NCBI GenBank assembly: GCA_000499405.2
Contig: HG738140.1
Location: 4,424,008 to 4,488,007 of the forward strand
Direction: 5' to 3'
Length of the DNA: 64,000 nucleotides
From: Onchocerca volvulus
Taxonomy: Eukaryota; Nematoda; Chromadorea; Rhabditida; Onchocercidae
In this document: positions 12,501 through 26,289 of the stretch, in pieces
How the letters are laid out: every line of letters starts with the position of its first letter
Position numbering within the stretch: position 1 is the stretch's first letter
Translations under genes and position numbers: made by a program
Notes under the pieces: model-generated
What the model was told of the DNA's origin: nothing
Databases searched by the model: none
Seen by the model: only the letters and a program-made list of their open reading frames with translations

Positions 12501-15500
12501 GCTAGATTTTTTTCTATTGTTTTAATTTCATTTGTTTCAATTAATACTTCTGGATGATTAAATTCTTAGCATACAAATAGTTTGCACTTGCACAGAATCC
12601 TTCATCAATGTTACGATATTTTGGACTTGCACAGAATTCTTCATCGAACTTATTACGGTATTTGTACAGAAGAAGCCTTGACTGATTCTGTTATGGTATT
12701 TGTTTAGAAGTCTTAGTTGATCCTATTATTGTCTTTTTATAGAAATCTTAATTGATCCTATTACTGTATTTATACATAAGCTTTGACTGATCCTATTAGG
12801 GCATATTTCTACAGAAGCATCACCGATTTTATTACGGTATTCGTGGGTGTAAAAGCCTTCATTGATCGTGTTACGATATTTGTATTGAAATGGAGATCCT
12901 GATTGATGTGGTATTTTTACTATCAAGAAAGATGAATTTTTTTTCGTAATGATGGATAAATTAAATACTACATTATTAATTTTGCCCTTTTGCCGGCAGG
13001 TAGAGAAATTATTGAATCAATTGATTCGATTCTACAACAGTTTTAAATATTTTGTATTAAATTTTATATTAATTAAACAAATGAAAAATTAAGTTTTACA
13101 AAAAAGTATGTATAACAAAAGAATTTTACCGTGCATCCTGAAATCTACCGGTAACAAGACAACAACCAGGTAGTGCGATAAACGTATCACGACCCCAATT
13201 TCGCCAGATTCCGGTCGCAAAATGCGGTAAACCAGCGGAAAGCGATGAAGGCAGCTCATCTTCTGTTTTATATCCATCCGGTAATAATGATAATTTGGCA
13301 TTTTTAACCGATCCAAGAAAAGATACTGATGACAGCGCTAATGACTGAACATATATCGATGCTGTTTTAAATGGTCTGCAAAATTTCCAGGTAATTAATT
13401 GTGCAATTAATTAGGTAAAATCCTCAAAATATACTATCAATAAACAAATATAGATTCAATTATAACAGATTTATTTGATAATCAATATATCATTTAAGCA
13501 ATAAAACTATATTGAAATAAAATTAGAAATGAAGAGAATTTTCAGAAAAATTGGTTAAATAATGATAAAGATTAAATACTGCATAATTTGCAATAATTTT
13601 TTACTGATTATGATTAAATGATTGATAAAAGAAAAAAAAAAAAATGAAACTTACGAACTCAATTTTTCCATCAATTGTTCCAATGTTGTTTCATAAATTA
13701 GCGAAAATAATGCCTCAAAATAGCAAGGCCTTAAATCATACGGTACATCATGAAGTGGTAAGAATAAAGTTTGAATGATACGTGCAATTTCTGCTAATAA
13801 TGGATTAATTTTACTGATTCGCTGATAAATATAATCACAAAGCCATAAGCCATCACGTAAATTTTGACATATCGGATGACCAAGATCATTATAAAATCGA
13901 ATATCATTCAAATAGGGTAGCAATCCTAAAATTACGAAATTTTTTTTCTCTTCCATTTTTCTTTTTAATTTTCATTTAATAATTAAATTATTGCTATTTT
14001 TATTTCTTTTTTTTTTTATTATTTATACATTTCCTTTTAATAACCGTGTGTTGAATTTCAATGAATGAAAAAAGAAAGAAAAAATCTTTCAAAAAAAGAA
14101 ATCAATATATACATATATAAATGGATCTAAAAATATAATCTTAGCACAAGCAAACATTATCCAAGTAATCAGATTATAGTGATAAGAATAATACTATTAA
14201 TGATTTCTGATATAGATAATTATTCTGATGAAAAAATCTTCCAGAAGTCAAAAATCAATGCATATAAATGGATCTAATAGTAATCTTGGCATAAGCTTGA
14301 AAAATCTTGGCAGTAAGTAACTATTATCCAAACGATCGGACTGCAATGATAAAAATAATGATATTGATAATTTTTGATTAGTGAATTATCTTTATGTTAA
14401 TATTTAGTTTTTAGAATTTATTGGATAATTCTTATAGGCTTTTTTTTTAAAAAATATCCAATTTATTGATGGCAGGAAGAAATATTTAAAAGTTTATCCT
14501 TATCTTTACGTATCACTTATTCCTAAAATTTGAAATTCTTTAAAAATATGAATTTAAAATTTTTAAATAGGGGAAAATTTTAAAATTTTGATAAAATTAA
14601 CCTTGTAAGCCACAATAATTTAATGTTTTCCAATTTGGTATATTATATGAGCCGGATCCGAAATCATCCTGATCTTCTCCGGTACACCGGAATAAAAGCA
14701 TATTGTAATTTTGTAAAGTTAATTGTTTCAATGCATTCACAAAAGCTGCAAAATATGAAATCTCGTAAATCTCGTATTCATACTATTATTAACTTTCTCT
14801 TCATAATTTACAATAATATATCAATAGGCAATATAAATTTCTTTACCGAAAAACTTTCAGGTAACTCGGAAAACTTCAAGACAACCGGAAAACTTTCAGG
14901 TAATCGGAAAATTTCCAGGTTGAATAATTGGAGATTTTACTTAATCGAAACTTTTGACATATTATCAATAAAAATATCCACTTACATGTTTTTATGAAAT
15001 CATTCTTTTCAGATAAATAATCATCAATCAAATTGATTGCATCTATTGCTTTCTTGATTGGTGATACCCTGTTAAAAATTTGATTTTAAATTAAAAATTT
15101 CAAATTTGCGTTTAGTTTAAATGAAAATGTTTAAAATTTAAATTTTATTAATGTTACTGGATTTTTTATAAATTCTTAATTTAACTGAATTCGATCAATT
15201 TTACCAAACTAGACTAATTTTATTGAGCAAATGATTTGACGATATTGTCAAATTTTTATGTAAATTGTGACCTTTCCATCTATTTTTTTTTATTTCAGCA
15301 AAGTGATTAACTTTAAGTCGATATGAGCGATAATAAAAATGACTTTGAATTTTTTTTTTTTTTTTTTGTTTAACTTATCTAATCTGATCAGATTCATTAT
15401 CATTATCAGTTAGCTAAACGATAAGTTGGCTTACTTGATAACAATAACTGATCCGGATGGAAAATATTTTAGATGAAGTTTGCCATTTATTTCATATTGT

Positions 15501-17436
15501 TCGATGATTGCCAATTTTGAATCATCTCGTTTCAGATGCTCTCGAACTTCCACTTCACCACCATTTAAACCAACAATTTTGTCCGAACTTTCTGTAACTT
15601 TTTTTTTTTTTTCAACTTCCATTTATCAAAAATTTTAACATTTTAAACAATTTCTAATAATTTTTTTTTTATTAAAACATGTAATAATATACCTCGACTT
15701 CCTTTATCTGTATAATGAAATTCGATTTCCAATAGAATTTCATCCAATAAACCTAAAATTCATCCTTTTTTTTTTGCAACATTTTAAGCTAATTATAAAA
15801 AATAAACATCCAAACATAAAATAACATCGAAACGATTCGTTTTAATGTATTTTTTGAAAATCTGATGTATTAGTATTCCGGAATCAATAATATCACTAGC
15901 TATTGTTAAAGTACCATAAATGTTAATACACCAGATTTCCCGAATAAACTTTTATATTATCGCTAAATATTATTCGATCATTTTGTTTTAAATCATTCAA
16001 TTTTTAATAAAAATTTGAATAATTTAAAAAATGATAATTTCTTTTGGAAAAAATTAATTACTTTCAATTAAAATTATTACCAGTAAATGTTAAATCATCA
16101 ACTTTTGGACAATCATGACAAATGGCATGCTTATCGAATGCAGTATATGCAAGCATAATAATTTTTTCATGAGTTATTGGATTATATCGTGTTATTGCTA
16201 CAATATCTGGTGTACGTTGATCAACATAAATCTAAAATTAAATAGAAAAAACGTCAATTTTCGAAATAATTAATTAATCAATTAATTAATTAATTCTTTG
16301 CTGAGCATTATGATGAAGGTAACTTTTTAAAATGATTTCAAATTATGCTGAATAATTGAATAATATAATTTGAATACTTGAGTATAATTGTTTTCAGCAA
16401 GCCAAATATGCAATTTATTTAATGCAGCACGGGCTGGAATGATAGCAAGTGATTGTTTTACTTCATCCCATGTCGTATAATTACGTGTTTCATTAACAAC
16501 ATCAATCTAAAAATTGGATCATTTTAACGGAATCAAAAATAAAATCATATATTATATATTATTATTTATTTTCAATTCAAATACAATTGAATATGATATA
16601 ATAAAGATTCGAAAAATCATCATTTGTGAAGAAAAAGAATAAATGTCGGAAAAAATTGAAAAATTAAATTGAAATAATTTTATCTCAAATATATATGTTG
16701 AAATAATCAAAGTATCTGCATTGTAGAAAAATTCTGATGATTCATCAATTTGAAATGAATATAAATGAATGTTGCGATGTGGTTTCTAATCCTCATCTTT
16801 GTTTGCGATTTCTCAGCTTTATCTTGTCTGCGATTTCTCAGCTTTATCTTGTCTGCGATTTCTCATCTATAGTAAGAAATCGTAGACTTATGTAACGTTT
16901 CAGTCCTACAATCACGCTCCTACGTTTATGTCTAAAATATTGTAAACAACTCCTCGATCTCTCATAACATATCCTCTGGATCTCATACAACTCTTCAACT
17001 AGTTTTTACTCTGCGATTATTTCTTTTTCTTTTTTTTTTTTTTGAATTATTTTTTATCATGACCACCCTATATTAATACTCGTGCAACAACAGTTCTACT
17101 CAAATATTTGAAATCGCATTTCTATTCTTTTTTTTTTTTTTAATCGCAAATAATGTATAAAATTTTTGCTTCATTTATCAACGCTTATCTTTTTTAATAT
17201 TGATCTTTTTCGATAGATAGAATGGTATTTGCCTATCTTTATTTATTTTTTACATTATGGATACATGTATGAATACCGATGGATTATCCATATTCAATTT
17301 ATCAAAAAAATTTTTTAATTAAAAGACAGTTTTTCTCTTTCGTAACAGTAAATGAAAAAAAAATATATGTATTTGCATATATCATTAAATTCTTATGAAT
17401 CTTTTTACTAAAATAAAATAATCTGTTAAAAGATTG

Positions 17437-17487
<51 letters not shown>

Positions 17488-20400
17488 AATTTAATAAATT
17501 GATGAAATTAATTCATATTTTCGGATAAAAATATTATGATAGAATTAATTTAAAATTTTTAAAAGAAAATAATTTGACAGAATTGATTTAAAATTAAGAT
17601 AAGAATGAGTTTTTCGAATTAATTTCTATCAAATTATCCGATACATAGATCGGCTTATTTATTATATATTTTAATTAATAATAATAATTACAACTTACTT
17701 TATAGGGGACAAGTTCATCATATCCACGAACACTACCAATGCCACAATTTGCCATTGCTAACATTGCAGCTGTTGGTACATAATCATAAATGGAACGTTT
17801 CTAAAATTATTTGTAAAAATTGTTTTTTTTTTTTAAAAGAAAAAAGCAAAAAATTGGATGCTATTAATATTATTAAAAATTTTAGTTATTATATTTTAAT
17901 TATTATATTTCAATTAAATAAATGTGGAAAATAATTAATTAAACCATTTTATTAAATAATGAATTCAAGTATATGCAATCCGAAGAAAGATTAAACTAAT
18001 CCTTGCATTTTTTTTTTTTTAATTTAGAAAATCGTGCAATTTTGCTTTCAAACTACTTAATTCTTATCATTTATGATTAATTCAATGCAATATTGTTAAA
18101 TTAATGCAAATAAAAAGAGGGAAAAAATGAAGTGAAGTAATTTGGAAAATTATTTTAGATTTGAATATATGCAATTAGAAAGAATTTCAAAACTAATTCT
18201 GGCATTTAAAAAATGAAAAATGCAATTTTTGATTTCAAATTACTTTACTCTTTCATTCTTATCATTAATATAAATGATTAATTAATTGATTTCATCGAAT
18301 TAATTGATGCAAAAAAAGAAAGTGAGAACAAATTACCGCGGATTGAGCATATGCAATCAGAAAAAAAAAAAACTTTAAAATTATTCCGTTCATTCAAAAT
18401 ATGGAAAAATGCAATTTAATTTTGATTTCAAATTATTTTATCATTGAGATAATTCAAATTATCGATAATGATACTATTACTAAGTAATATCATTACTCTC
18501 TTATCATTGTAATAAAATAATCCAAATTATCGTTAATACGATACTAATTAATATCATTGACTGTTATCATTGTATTAATTCAAATTACTGATAACAATAC
18601 GATATGAATTGATATTACTGATAAATTTTCTAATCATTATAATATTCAAATTATCGATAACAATTCATTTACACTAATTAGCAATTAATTAAATTAATTA
18701 ATGCAACAATTAAGGAAAGTAATTAATTAATTACCTCGATAGCTGATGGATTATCATGTGTTTGATCGAAGAAAAAAGCAGGTGCTACACAAGATGTTGC
18801 ATTTTGGATTGTTTTTTGAATAAAACCACCTAATACATCACCACCATATCGATAAATAAAACGACCTTGTTCAAAACTTATTGGTGCATTTTGAGCTTCT
18901 AAAAATTTGCAAAAAATTTAATTAATTAATTAATTAGTTAATTAATTAATAATTAAATTTAAAATTTTTTGAATAATTTAACAGAAATATTATTAAATTA
19001 CAAAAAAAAAAAAGAAAATTTACCCCGTATTAATGAAGTTATTCCAAGTCGATTGACAAAAATATTATCCAAATTTTCACTTTGTGTAAAAAGTTCGGCT
19101 GTTACATAGATATCTGGTCGTATTTCACGAGCAGCTTTTAAAAGATACTAAAATAAAAAAAAAAAAAGGGAATTATAATAATATTTCTAATCAAAATACT
19201 AAATTTCAAAGTAAAAACGTGATAATTTACGTCAAATTAAACTTTAAGATTGAAAAAGGTGTGGAAAAGACGTCAAATTAAATCGAAAACAACGTAAAAA
19301 AAACGTCAAATTAAATTTCATAATTTGTAAAAGACGTAAAAATATATACTTCAGCAACATGAATTGGTGTACTATGACAATTATCAATACGTAAAGCGTG
19401 AAATATTTTTGCGCAACGTTGGCTAAAATGAAAAAAAAAATTTAATTCCACAAATTCATTAATTCAGAGTTTAATTAATTTTAATAAATTAAGCATTTAG
19501 TAATGTTACTATTTATAAATTTTCATATTATCATTATATATTATTCTGGATTATTTTTAAATTTTAATAAAATTGAAATTTCTTTCTTCCTTATCTTTTT
19601 TTTTTTTTTTAAATTGTTTTTGAGAATAATATCAGATACTGTGATATGATAACAGTAGAAAATTATTTGATTATTGCATCAACATCAAACAATACCAGGA
19701 TATTATTGTCTTGGCTATTTAATTCTAGGCTATATTTTTTGTTCAATTTTAAGATAATTATGTAATTGTAATTTTTGTTAATGAAAAACAAAAAAATGAG
19801 ACAACAAGCGAATTCCTTTATCGATTGTTTTTTTTTCTTTTTAAATAATAATAAGAAATGAATCGAAATTTAAATTAGAATAGCTTAACAGAAAATTTAC
19901 GTATATCTTTTCATCAAATCCCATAAATAGGGACAATCTTCCGGTTTTTCACCATAATTTAGCTTAATACAATCTGACCAACATACTAAATGTCTCATTA
20001 AATAAACCTGAAATAAAAATCATTATATTTCAAAACAATAAAAAAAAAAGAAATGGAAAACAAAATAATATTTAATTACTTGAAATTGAAATTTTGAAAG
20101 ATTCTTCAATATTTTATTTTATTAGCTTATAATATTCGATAAATACGGTAGGTTTCTAATACCATTAAATAGGTTCGAGTAAATTGGCATATTTTTAATG
20201 CAAAAATTTTGATGTCAAGACTTAGTATTACTAAAATTATTGTAATTTATTATCGTTAAGATTACAAAAATTTAACGCTACAAAATTATCACGATTTAAT
20301 ACCGTAATATTATCAATACAATTTAATATCATTGAATATTATCACGATTTAGTTGCCGTTAAGATTCTTATGACTTAATATTAGTAGGAATATCATGATC

Positions 20401-21833
20401 TGATATTGTTATGATTATCATCAATTAAATGCCAATAAAATTATCATGATTTAATAATGTTAATATTATCACTTAAATACCATCAGGAATTATTATCATT
20501 TAATTGCTAATAATTTAACGATTAATTGATAATTTTTTTAAAGCATATCTTCTTAAAAAAAAAAATGCATAAATTATCAAAATAGCTAATGATAAATTTT
20601 CTCAAACAGATGTGAGCTATTAAAATTCTCATTTAAATCTATTTGCAGTATTTAAATTAAAATTTTGTGAATTCTTTTTTTTGAAATAAATTTTAATTAA
20701 AATTTCTATTAATTACATATATTCATTTTACCTGTGATGGATAATGAGCAAAATTTTTTAATGGATTATCATTCATAACCCATCCATTACATGCCATTAT
20801 TTTTTCCGCTATTTCATTATTGTATGCAAAATTTTCCTCATCTTTCCATGAACTTAATGATGGAAATGGTTGTGCAAAGTATCTGAAAAAAAGAAAAAAA
20901 GATCGGAAAATATTTTGGAGAAAAAATTGGAATTTATTAATATAATATTAATATGATATTAGTTAATTCCGGAAGTGTTTCTTTTATAGTTGCTTTAATT
21001 CCAATTCGATTGATAATTTCCAAAATGCATTGATAAAATAACTTCAAAATTAAGTTTATTTATTATAATTAAATTTTAATTCATCGATGATTTCGGAAAA
21101 TTGCGATAGTACAATTTTTGCAATTATAATATTAATTAATTAACGTATTTGAAAGTATTTCCTTTGTAATTGGTTTAATTCCAATTTGGTCGATAATTTC
21201 CGAAAAATGTTGATAATCTAATTTTAAATTAAGTTTGTTTATTATAATTTAATTTTAGTTCATCGATTATTCCGGAAAATTGCGATAACACAAATTGCGA
21301 TAATACAAATTGCGATAATACAATTTTAAACTTGAATATGCAAGAATTTTTTACTCATTATTTTTATATTTTTAAAAACAATTTTATTTCCCTATCAATT
21401 ATTCATCAATCAATTGACTAAAATTATTTGATATATATTTAACATAATGAATATATGTGATATACTCATAATTCTAATCTGTGAAAAAAATTTTATTTAA
21501 TTCTAGTAGATAATTAAATAATTCTTATTCAATAATTAATAAGTTTAATTCTATATTTAGTAGAATAAGAAAAAATTGAAATTTTTCATAATTTCAATTA
21601 AATTATATGATACAGATATATAATATCAATCTGTCAAAAGATTCAATTAATTCTAGCCGGTAATTAGACTCTTTTTCTCATTAATTAACAGGTTAGTACT
21701 ACATTTAATGTGAAATGAAAATTCGAAATTTATGAAAACATAAAAATAAAAAACGAAATTTATGAAAATTTAGAAAAAGAAATTTACAAAAAAAAAAAAA
21801 AATGAAATTCGAAAATTTATGAAAAAAAATTTA

Positions 21834-21872
<39 letters not shown>

Positions 21873-24800
21873 AAAAAAAAGAAATGTATAAAAAAAAATC
21901 ATTCAACCCAATGAAAATATTTATGAATTCTAATTAATTAATTATTTTTGTTTTTTTTTTTTTACAAATTTTGATATAGATAAATTCGATAGTGGATAAT
22001 TACTGAGTAAGAAGACCGTGATCTTCGGTTAATTCGCGAAGTCGCGGTCCCGACGGATCAATTCGTTCGTAACTAATATGACCGGCACAAGCTTGTACAA
22101 CATTTTCAATAATTCCATCAGCTATTTTCAATGCTTTTTCATTTAAAAATTGAAGATGTGCTCGAAATGCTTCGATGCATTTGAATTGTCTATCTCCTTC
22201 ATCATAAGCATCATCTCTTCAATTATCAGAAATTAAAAACTTGAAATAGTTTAATCCAATTTAAAATTCCTCAATCTCTTGATTAATTCAGGTTTATTTT
22301 TGCATCAAACGTTTCAATCATCACTCTTCCTCAATCAATAAACGATCATTTCTTCTCATATGAAATTTTAGAACTTAAAAGACTTAATTTAATTCTAATT
22401 TCTCAACTTCTCAGCTAATTTAGGTTTGTTTTTTTTTAGCAGAAATTTCAATCGTCTCTTTCTCTAATCACTTTTGATATAAAATTCTTCCAAATATAAA
22501 ACTCAAAACCTAAAAATTTAATCTAAATTTCTCACTTTCCTAATAATTTTAGGTTTATTTTTGCAGCAATTAGATCATAGATTTTTTTTTTTCAAAAATT
22601 ATATCAAAATTTTGCACCTTTTTCGGTTAAAAATTTTATTTGCACGATCCATATCGACGATGAAGCCAAAACGATTCCAATCTGGTCCTGGCTCTGATTC
22701 CAACATTACATCCCATACTTCCAATGATGATCCTTCTAAATATTCGTACAATTAAAAATAAATCCAGTTTGAAAATTAACAAAATAAATTTCAAAAAGAA
22801 ATTTTAGGAAGAAAAAAATTCAAAATTATAAATAATATGAGATCATATGGCTATCTATTGTTTATGATATATTCTACGATAATTTACAAAAATTGAATAC
22901 CGAGAAAAATTCATATTTCAACTTTCCCGAAAAGATTCAAAATTAATCGATAAATTAATCAATCTTCAAGTTATCTCATTCAAGTAATTTATTGATCTGA
23001 ATTTTGGATCATTTTAAAATTAACAACCTTTTACGTATTTTTCAAATTTTGCCACAAATTTATCAATGTCAACTTGAAAGAATTCATAAACTCGTAATTG
23101 TGGTAAAATTTCATAGCGTAAAATATCAAGAATAGTCTAAAAAAGGTAAAATGAAAAACATCAAAATAAAAAAATTTTATGGAAAAAGCAAAATTGAAAT
23201 AGAATGAAAAATATGAATTAAATTAAATGATTTTAATTTAATTTATACTTTTTTAATTAAATGATAAATTAAACAATTTCATATGATGAACTTCTAGTGA
23301 TAAAAATGTTTTATCAATTTTTTTCCTAATATTTTTTTTTCATTTAATTGTTTACAGAATATGATTTATATTATTTTAGCAAAAATTACAGTATGTTATA
23401 AATTTATCATGTATGCAGGATACAAACTTGTGATATTATTGATTTTAACACTGTATTTAAGATAAAATTATTGAAACAAATTAATAATATTAACTATTAC
23501 CGTATCAAAAATTACAGTATCTTATAGAATTCATCATACAGAATACAAAACTTTTGATATTAATTTTAATACTGTATTTTCGATAAATTATTAAAACAAA
23601 GACATACTTTCAAATGTTCACTAGTATTAATTTCCGCATTAAGATTTCGATCTTTATATTTTCCATTTACGATATCATTACCAAAATGATATAACAAACG
23701 ATCGAGGATATAAGCTGGCCGCAAATGTGGAGTATTTTTTAAATTATAAGCACATTCTGGATGTTCCTAGGAAAAAAAAAATTAAATTAATTAATAGATA
23801 TTTGATTTATAAATTATTTTCTTGCATAATATAAATAAAATTAATAACTTGAATTAGTGCTTATACTGGAATAATTAATAAATTTACATTAATGCAGTAG
23901 AATTTATGGACTATTTTTCTCATAATATAAATGAAATTAATGACTTGAAATCGAATTTATATTGGAATAATTAATAAATTATTACTAATGTTGCGAAATT
24001 TATGGATTATTTTCTTCATAATATAAATGAAATTAACAATATATAATATAAATTATCACTAATGCTTATATCGTTATCAGTAATGAATTCAATTAATCAT
24101 TTGATAACAAAATGATAACGAATGCAACTTACTAAAAGCCATGAAGCATTTCGGGCTGAATGATTCCATACAACATCTTGCATGGACAATAAATGATAAT
24201 CTTTTTCGAAATTTTCAATCAATATTGCCAAATCATCATAGGTATACTGTTTCTCCTGTTTAAATAAATTATTCAACGATTTAAGTATATTTTGAAAATT
24301 CCAATTATTCAAAGATAATTAAAATTACACAAAATCTAAAATTACTAATTTGAAAAAATAGAAATTAAAATCTTTTTTTGAGAACTAGAAAAATCATAAA
24401 TTAGATTTTTCCTGAAAACTAAAAAAAAAAAAGTAATCAAGTATTTATTATTTACAAAATTTATTCATTCTAAGCAGAACTTACAGCAGTACTGAAGTTG
24501 GGATTCAATTGCAATGGATCAGCAATACAATAGCTAAAATAGTCAAATTAATATTTTAAATGAAATTTTTTAAAAACTTTGCAAAATCGTAAAAAAAATA
24601 TAAATTAAAAAAATCGATATTTTAAACAAAATTTTTTCGAAAATTTTGCAAAATTATAGAAAAATATGAATTACCCTGTAATTTTATATATTTTATATTT
24701 TTTTTAATAAATGTAATAATTTAAAATTTGTTTATAATCAAATTGATATTAAATTACTATTTCCAAGTTTGAAAAATTTTTTAAAAATAATTTTGCAGTG

Positions 24801-26289
24801 ATTAGTAATTGGGATAAAAAGAAATTCAAAATGCAAAAACTAAAAATTTGAATTTTAAAATTGAAGAAAATGCTAAAAATATAATCAAATAAAAAAAAAT
24901 AAAATAAGTAAATCAAATAATCGATATTTTCAAATTACACTATACAATTATTAATTTTAATTATAGTATGAGCGAATATATTACTTGCCGAAATTTGAAT
25001 TAAAGAGAAACTTAAAAATATATTTAAATAAAAAAAAAATGGTAACAATAAAATCAGTAATTTAAATAATCAAAATTTTCCAATTTCAAGTATTCAGTTA
25101 TTAATTTTCCAATTACAGTATTCAGTTATTAATTTAAAATCATAATTTACCGTGTATTACCTGCTATTTGAAATTCCAAGTTGTTGTACAGGCGTAAAAT
25201 GAATCATATTATATCCAGCTTTTGCGGCTATTTTTAATCGTTCTTTCCACATATCAAATTTACCGAGAAGTTTTGAAATATGCGTGATACACGTGACAGC
25301 ACTTAGACGTAACGGACGTTTATTTAAGAATAAAATTGGCATTACCAAAATATATCCATTACCTGCTGCTTTACTGAAAATCAAATTTTTTTTTTTTTTA
25401 AGTTAATTTGATAAATTTTTATCTTGTTTTTTTTGCTAGAATTCATTAATTAAGTAAATTTTTGATTTGAGTATAAAATTAATTTAATTAGTACCCATAC
25501 CTTTCATTATCAACTATAAAATGATAGGAGAAAGCACCGGAACGTTCGCATTTAATTTCAGCAAATGTTGCAAATTCATCAGCTCCCTCTTTCCAGGTAA
25601 TTTTACCCAAAATTGAGGTAAAAACATCCACTTTTCGTCCCAATAAGCTTGCACCACGAATAAATCGAACAATCCAACCTATTAATTATTTCAAAAATAA
25701 TTAGCTAATAAAAATATTCATAAAAGAAAAAAAAATAAAACTTGGAAAATGAAATTTAAAATGAAAATATAAAAAAAAATTAAATTGCAAGAATTTTATA
25801 CTCAGTTAATGATGCCAAATTAATTATAGACATTAAATGAAGATTTTTATCGAAAATCTCAATGCTAATAATTGTCAAAATAATTCCTTCTAATTTATGT
25901 ATATAGAACAAATATTTTGTTATAATTGATCTTTGTACTTTTATTAATTATTAAAAATTTGAAAATTTTCTTTTTCCCCAAAAAATTTCATTTATTCAAT
26001 AAAAAAAATTTTTCGGAAATAATCAAAAATATCCCTTTTTTTTTTTAAATCCATTTCAATTTAAACATGCTTTTTTCCAAAAAAAATTGATTCAGTGTTT
26101 GATAATATTAAATAAATATTTTAAAATCAATTTTCCAATATTTTAAAATCTTTAAATAAAACCTTTCTGCAAGCGAAATACCGATTCTTCGAGATTTTCG
26201 CCATAATTAAGTGTAATAATACGTATTTCCGGTTTTCGATTTTCATAAATATCATTCTTCAGTAAATTAACATCTTCAGTTACAGACAT
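9590..26289 (-). CDS. AGL: Glycogen debranching enzyme (4-alpha-glucanotransferase / amylo-1,6-glucosidase), 30 exons
   Basis: Cytosolic bifunctional enzyme that moves maltotriosyl units from glycogen branches and then hydrolyses the remaining alpha-1,6 glucose. Exons on the minus strand, high to low: 26289-26163, 25678-25501, 25373-25161, 24533-24485, 24255-24133, 23766-23608, 23136-23028, 22735-22618, 22216-22004, 20882-20732, 20007-19901, 19422-19350, 19147-19024, 18898-18735, 17800-17699, 16506-16378, 16231-16081, 15752-15693, 15591-15435, 15068-14986, 14745-14602, 13925-13655, 13375-13130, 12370-12148, 11890-11779, 11651-11412, 11008-10815, 10661-10564, 10311-10224, 9877-9590. They total 4494 bases, exactly 1498 codons (1497 residues; human about 1532). 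Transferase residues are intact by homology: Asp529 (RIDNCHSTP), Glu558 (YVTAELF), Asp630 (QTHDN). Probable glucosidase residues are Asp1223 (TWMDKMG) and Glu1462 (LPELTN). The least certain junctions are the exon 7/8 border and the 5' end of exon 27. Confidence 0.97.
11064..11158. repeat. 30-bp minisatellite, about three copies, abutting AGL exon 27
   Basis: Two perfect copies of a 30-bp unit (11099-11128 and 11129-11158), containing ccaaagttcaaagttccacg, follow one diverged copy. Because 30 is a multiple of three, the minus-strand frame stays open through all copies into exon 27. Human AGL has no matching segment, so I treat the repeat as intronic. Confidence 0.85.
12600..12910. repeat. About 36-bp degenerate tandem repeat in an AGL intron
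   Basis: Units containing tgatcctattacggtattt and then a gaagcctt-like segment recur near 12652, 12689, 12726, 12760, 12796, 12832 and 12869. The spacing of 34-37 bp and extensive divergence indicate an old minisatellite. It lies in the intron between exons 23 and 24 of AGL. Confidence 0.8.
16804..16866. repeat. 25-bp tandem repeat, 2.5 copies, in an AGL intron
   Basis: The unit starts tgcgatttctcagctttatc and occurs at 16804-16828 and 16829-16853, with a partial copy to 16866. Confidence 0.9.
17442..17484. repeat. (CT)n microsatellite
   Basis: About 21 uninterrupted TC/CT dinucleotides in the AGL intron between exons 15 and 16. Confidence 0.95.
17955..18440. repeat. Three degenerate direct repeats of about 170-205 bp in an AGL intron
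   Basis: A block carrying a tatgcaat motif, a gaaaga-like stretch, a 'ttctggcattt'-like stretch and 'gcaattttgatttcaaat' recurs near 17971, 18177 and 18349. All copies lie between AGL exons 14 and 15. Confidence 0.7.
20960..21325. repeat. About 185-bp direct duplication plus a short 15-bp repeat in an AGL intron
   Basis: A segment with 'ttaattccaatt', 'gataatttcc', 'aagtttatttattataatt' and 'catcgatgatttcggaaaattgc' appears twice. The second copy ends in three 15-bp iterations of an attgcgataatacaa-like unit (21280-21323). Confidence 0.75.
23385..23600. repeat. 126-bp direct duplication in an AGL intron
   Basis: The phrase attacagtat starts at 23385 and again at 23511. Downstream matches include 'ttcatcat', 'gatatt..ttttaa.actgtattt' and 'aaacaaa'. 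It lies just downstream of AGL exon 6. Confidence 0.75.
23812..24045. repeat. 96-bp tandem repeat, about 2.5 copies, in an AGL intron
   Basis: The phrase cataatataaat recurs at 23825, 23921 and 24017 (96-bp spacing) and is followed each time by 'aaattaat.acttga' or similar. It fills most of the intron between AGL exons 5 and 6. Confidence 0.8.

Noticed and set aside
13130..13375. Pro in [11 protein letters not shown] of AGL where human has Arg, considered as loss of function
   Set aside because: Pro at this site is, from memory, usual in bacterial and archaeal debranching enzymes, so it is not evidence of damage.
21835..21870. Long A homopolymer as a possible processed retrocopy tail
   Set aside because: No adjacent coding sequence or target-site duplication; homopolymers are common across the window.
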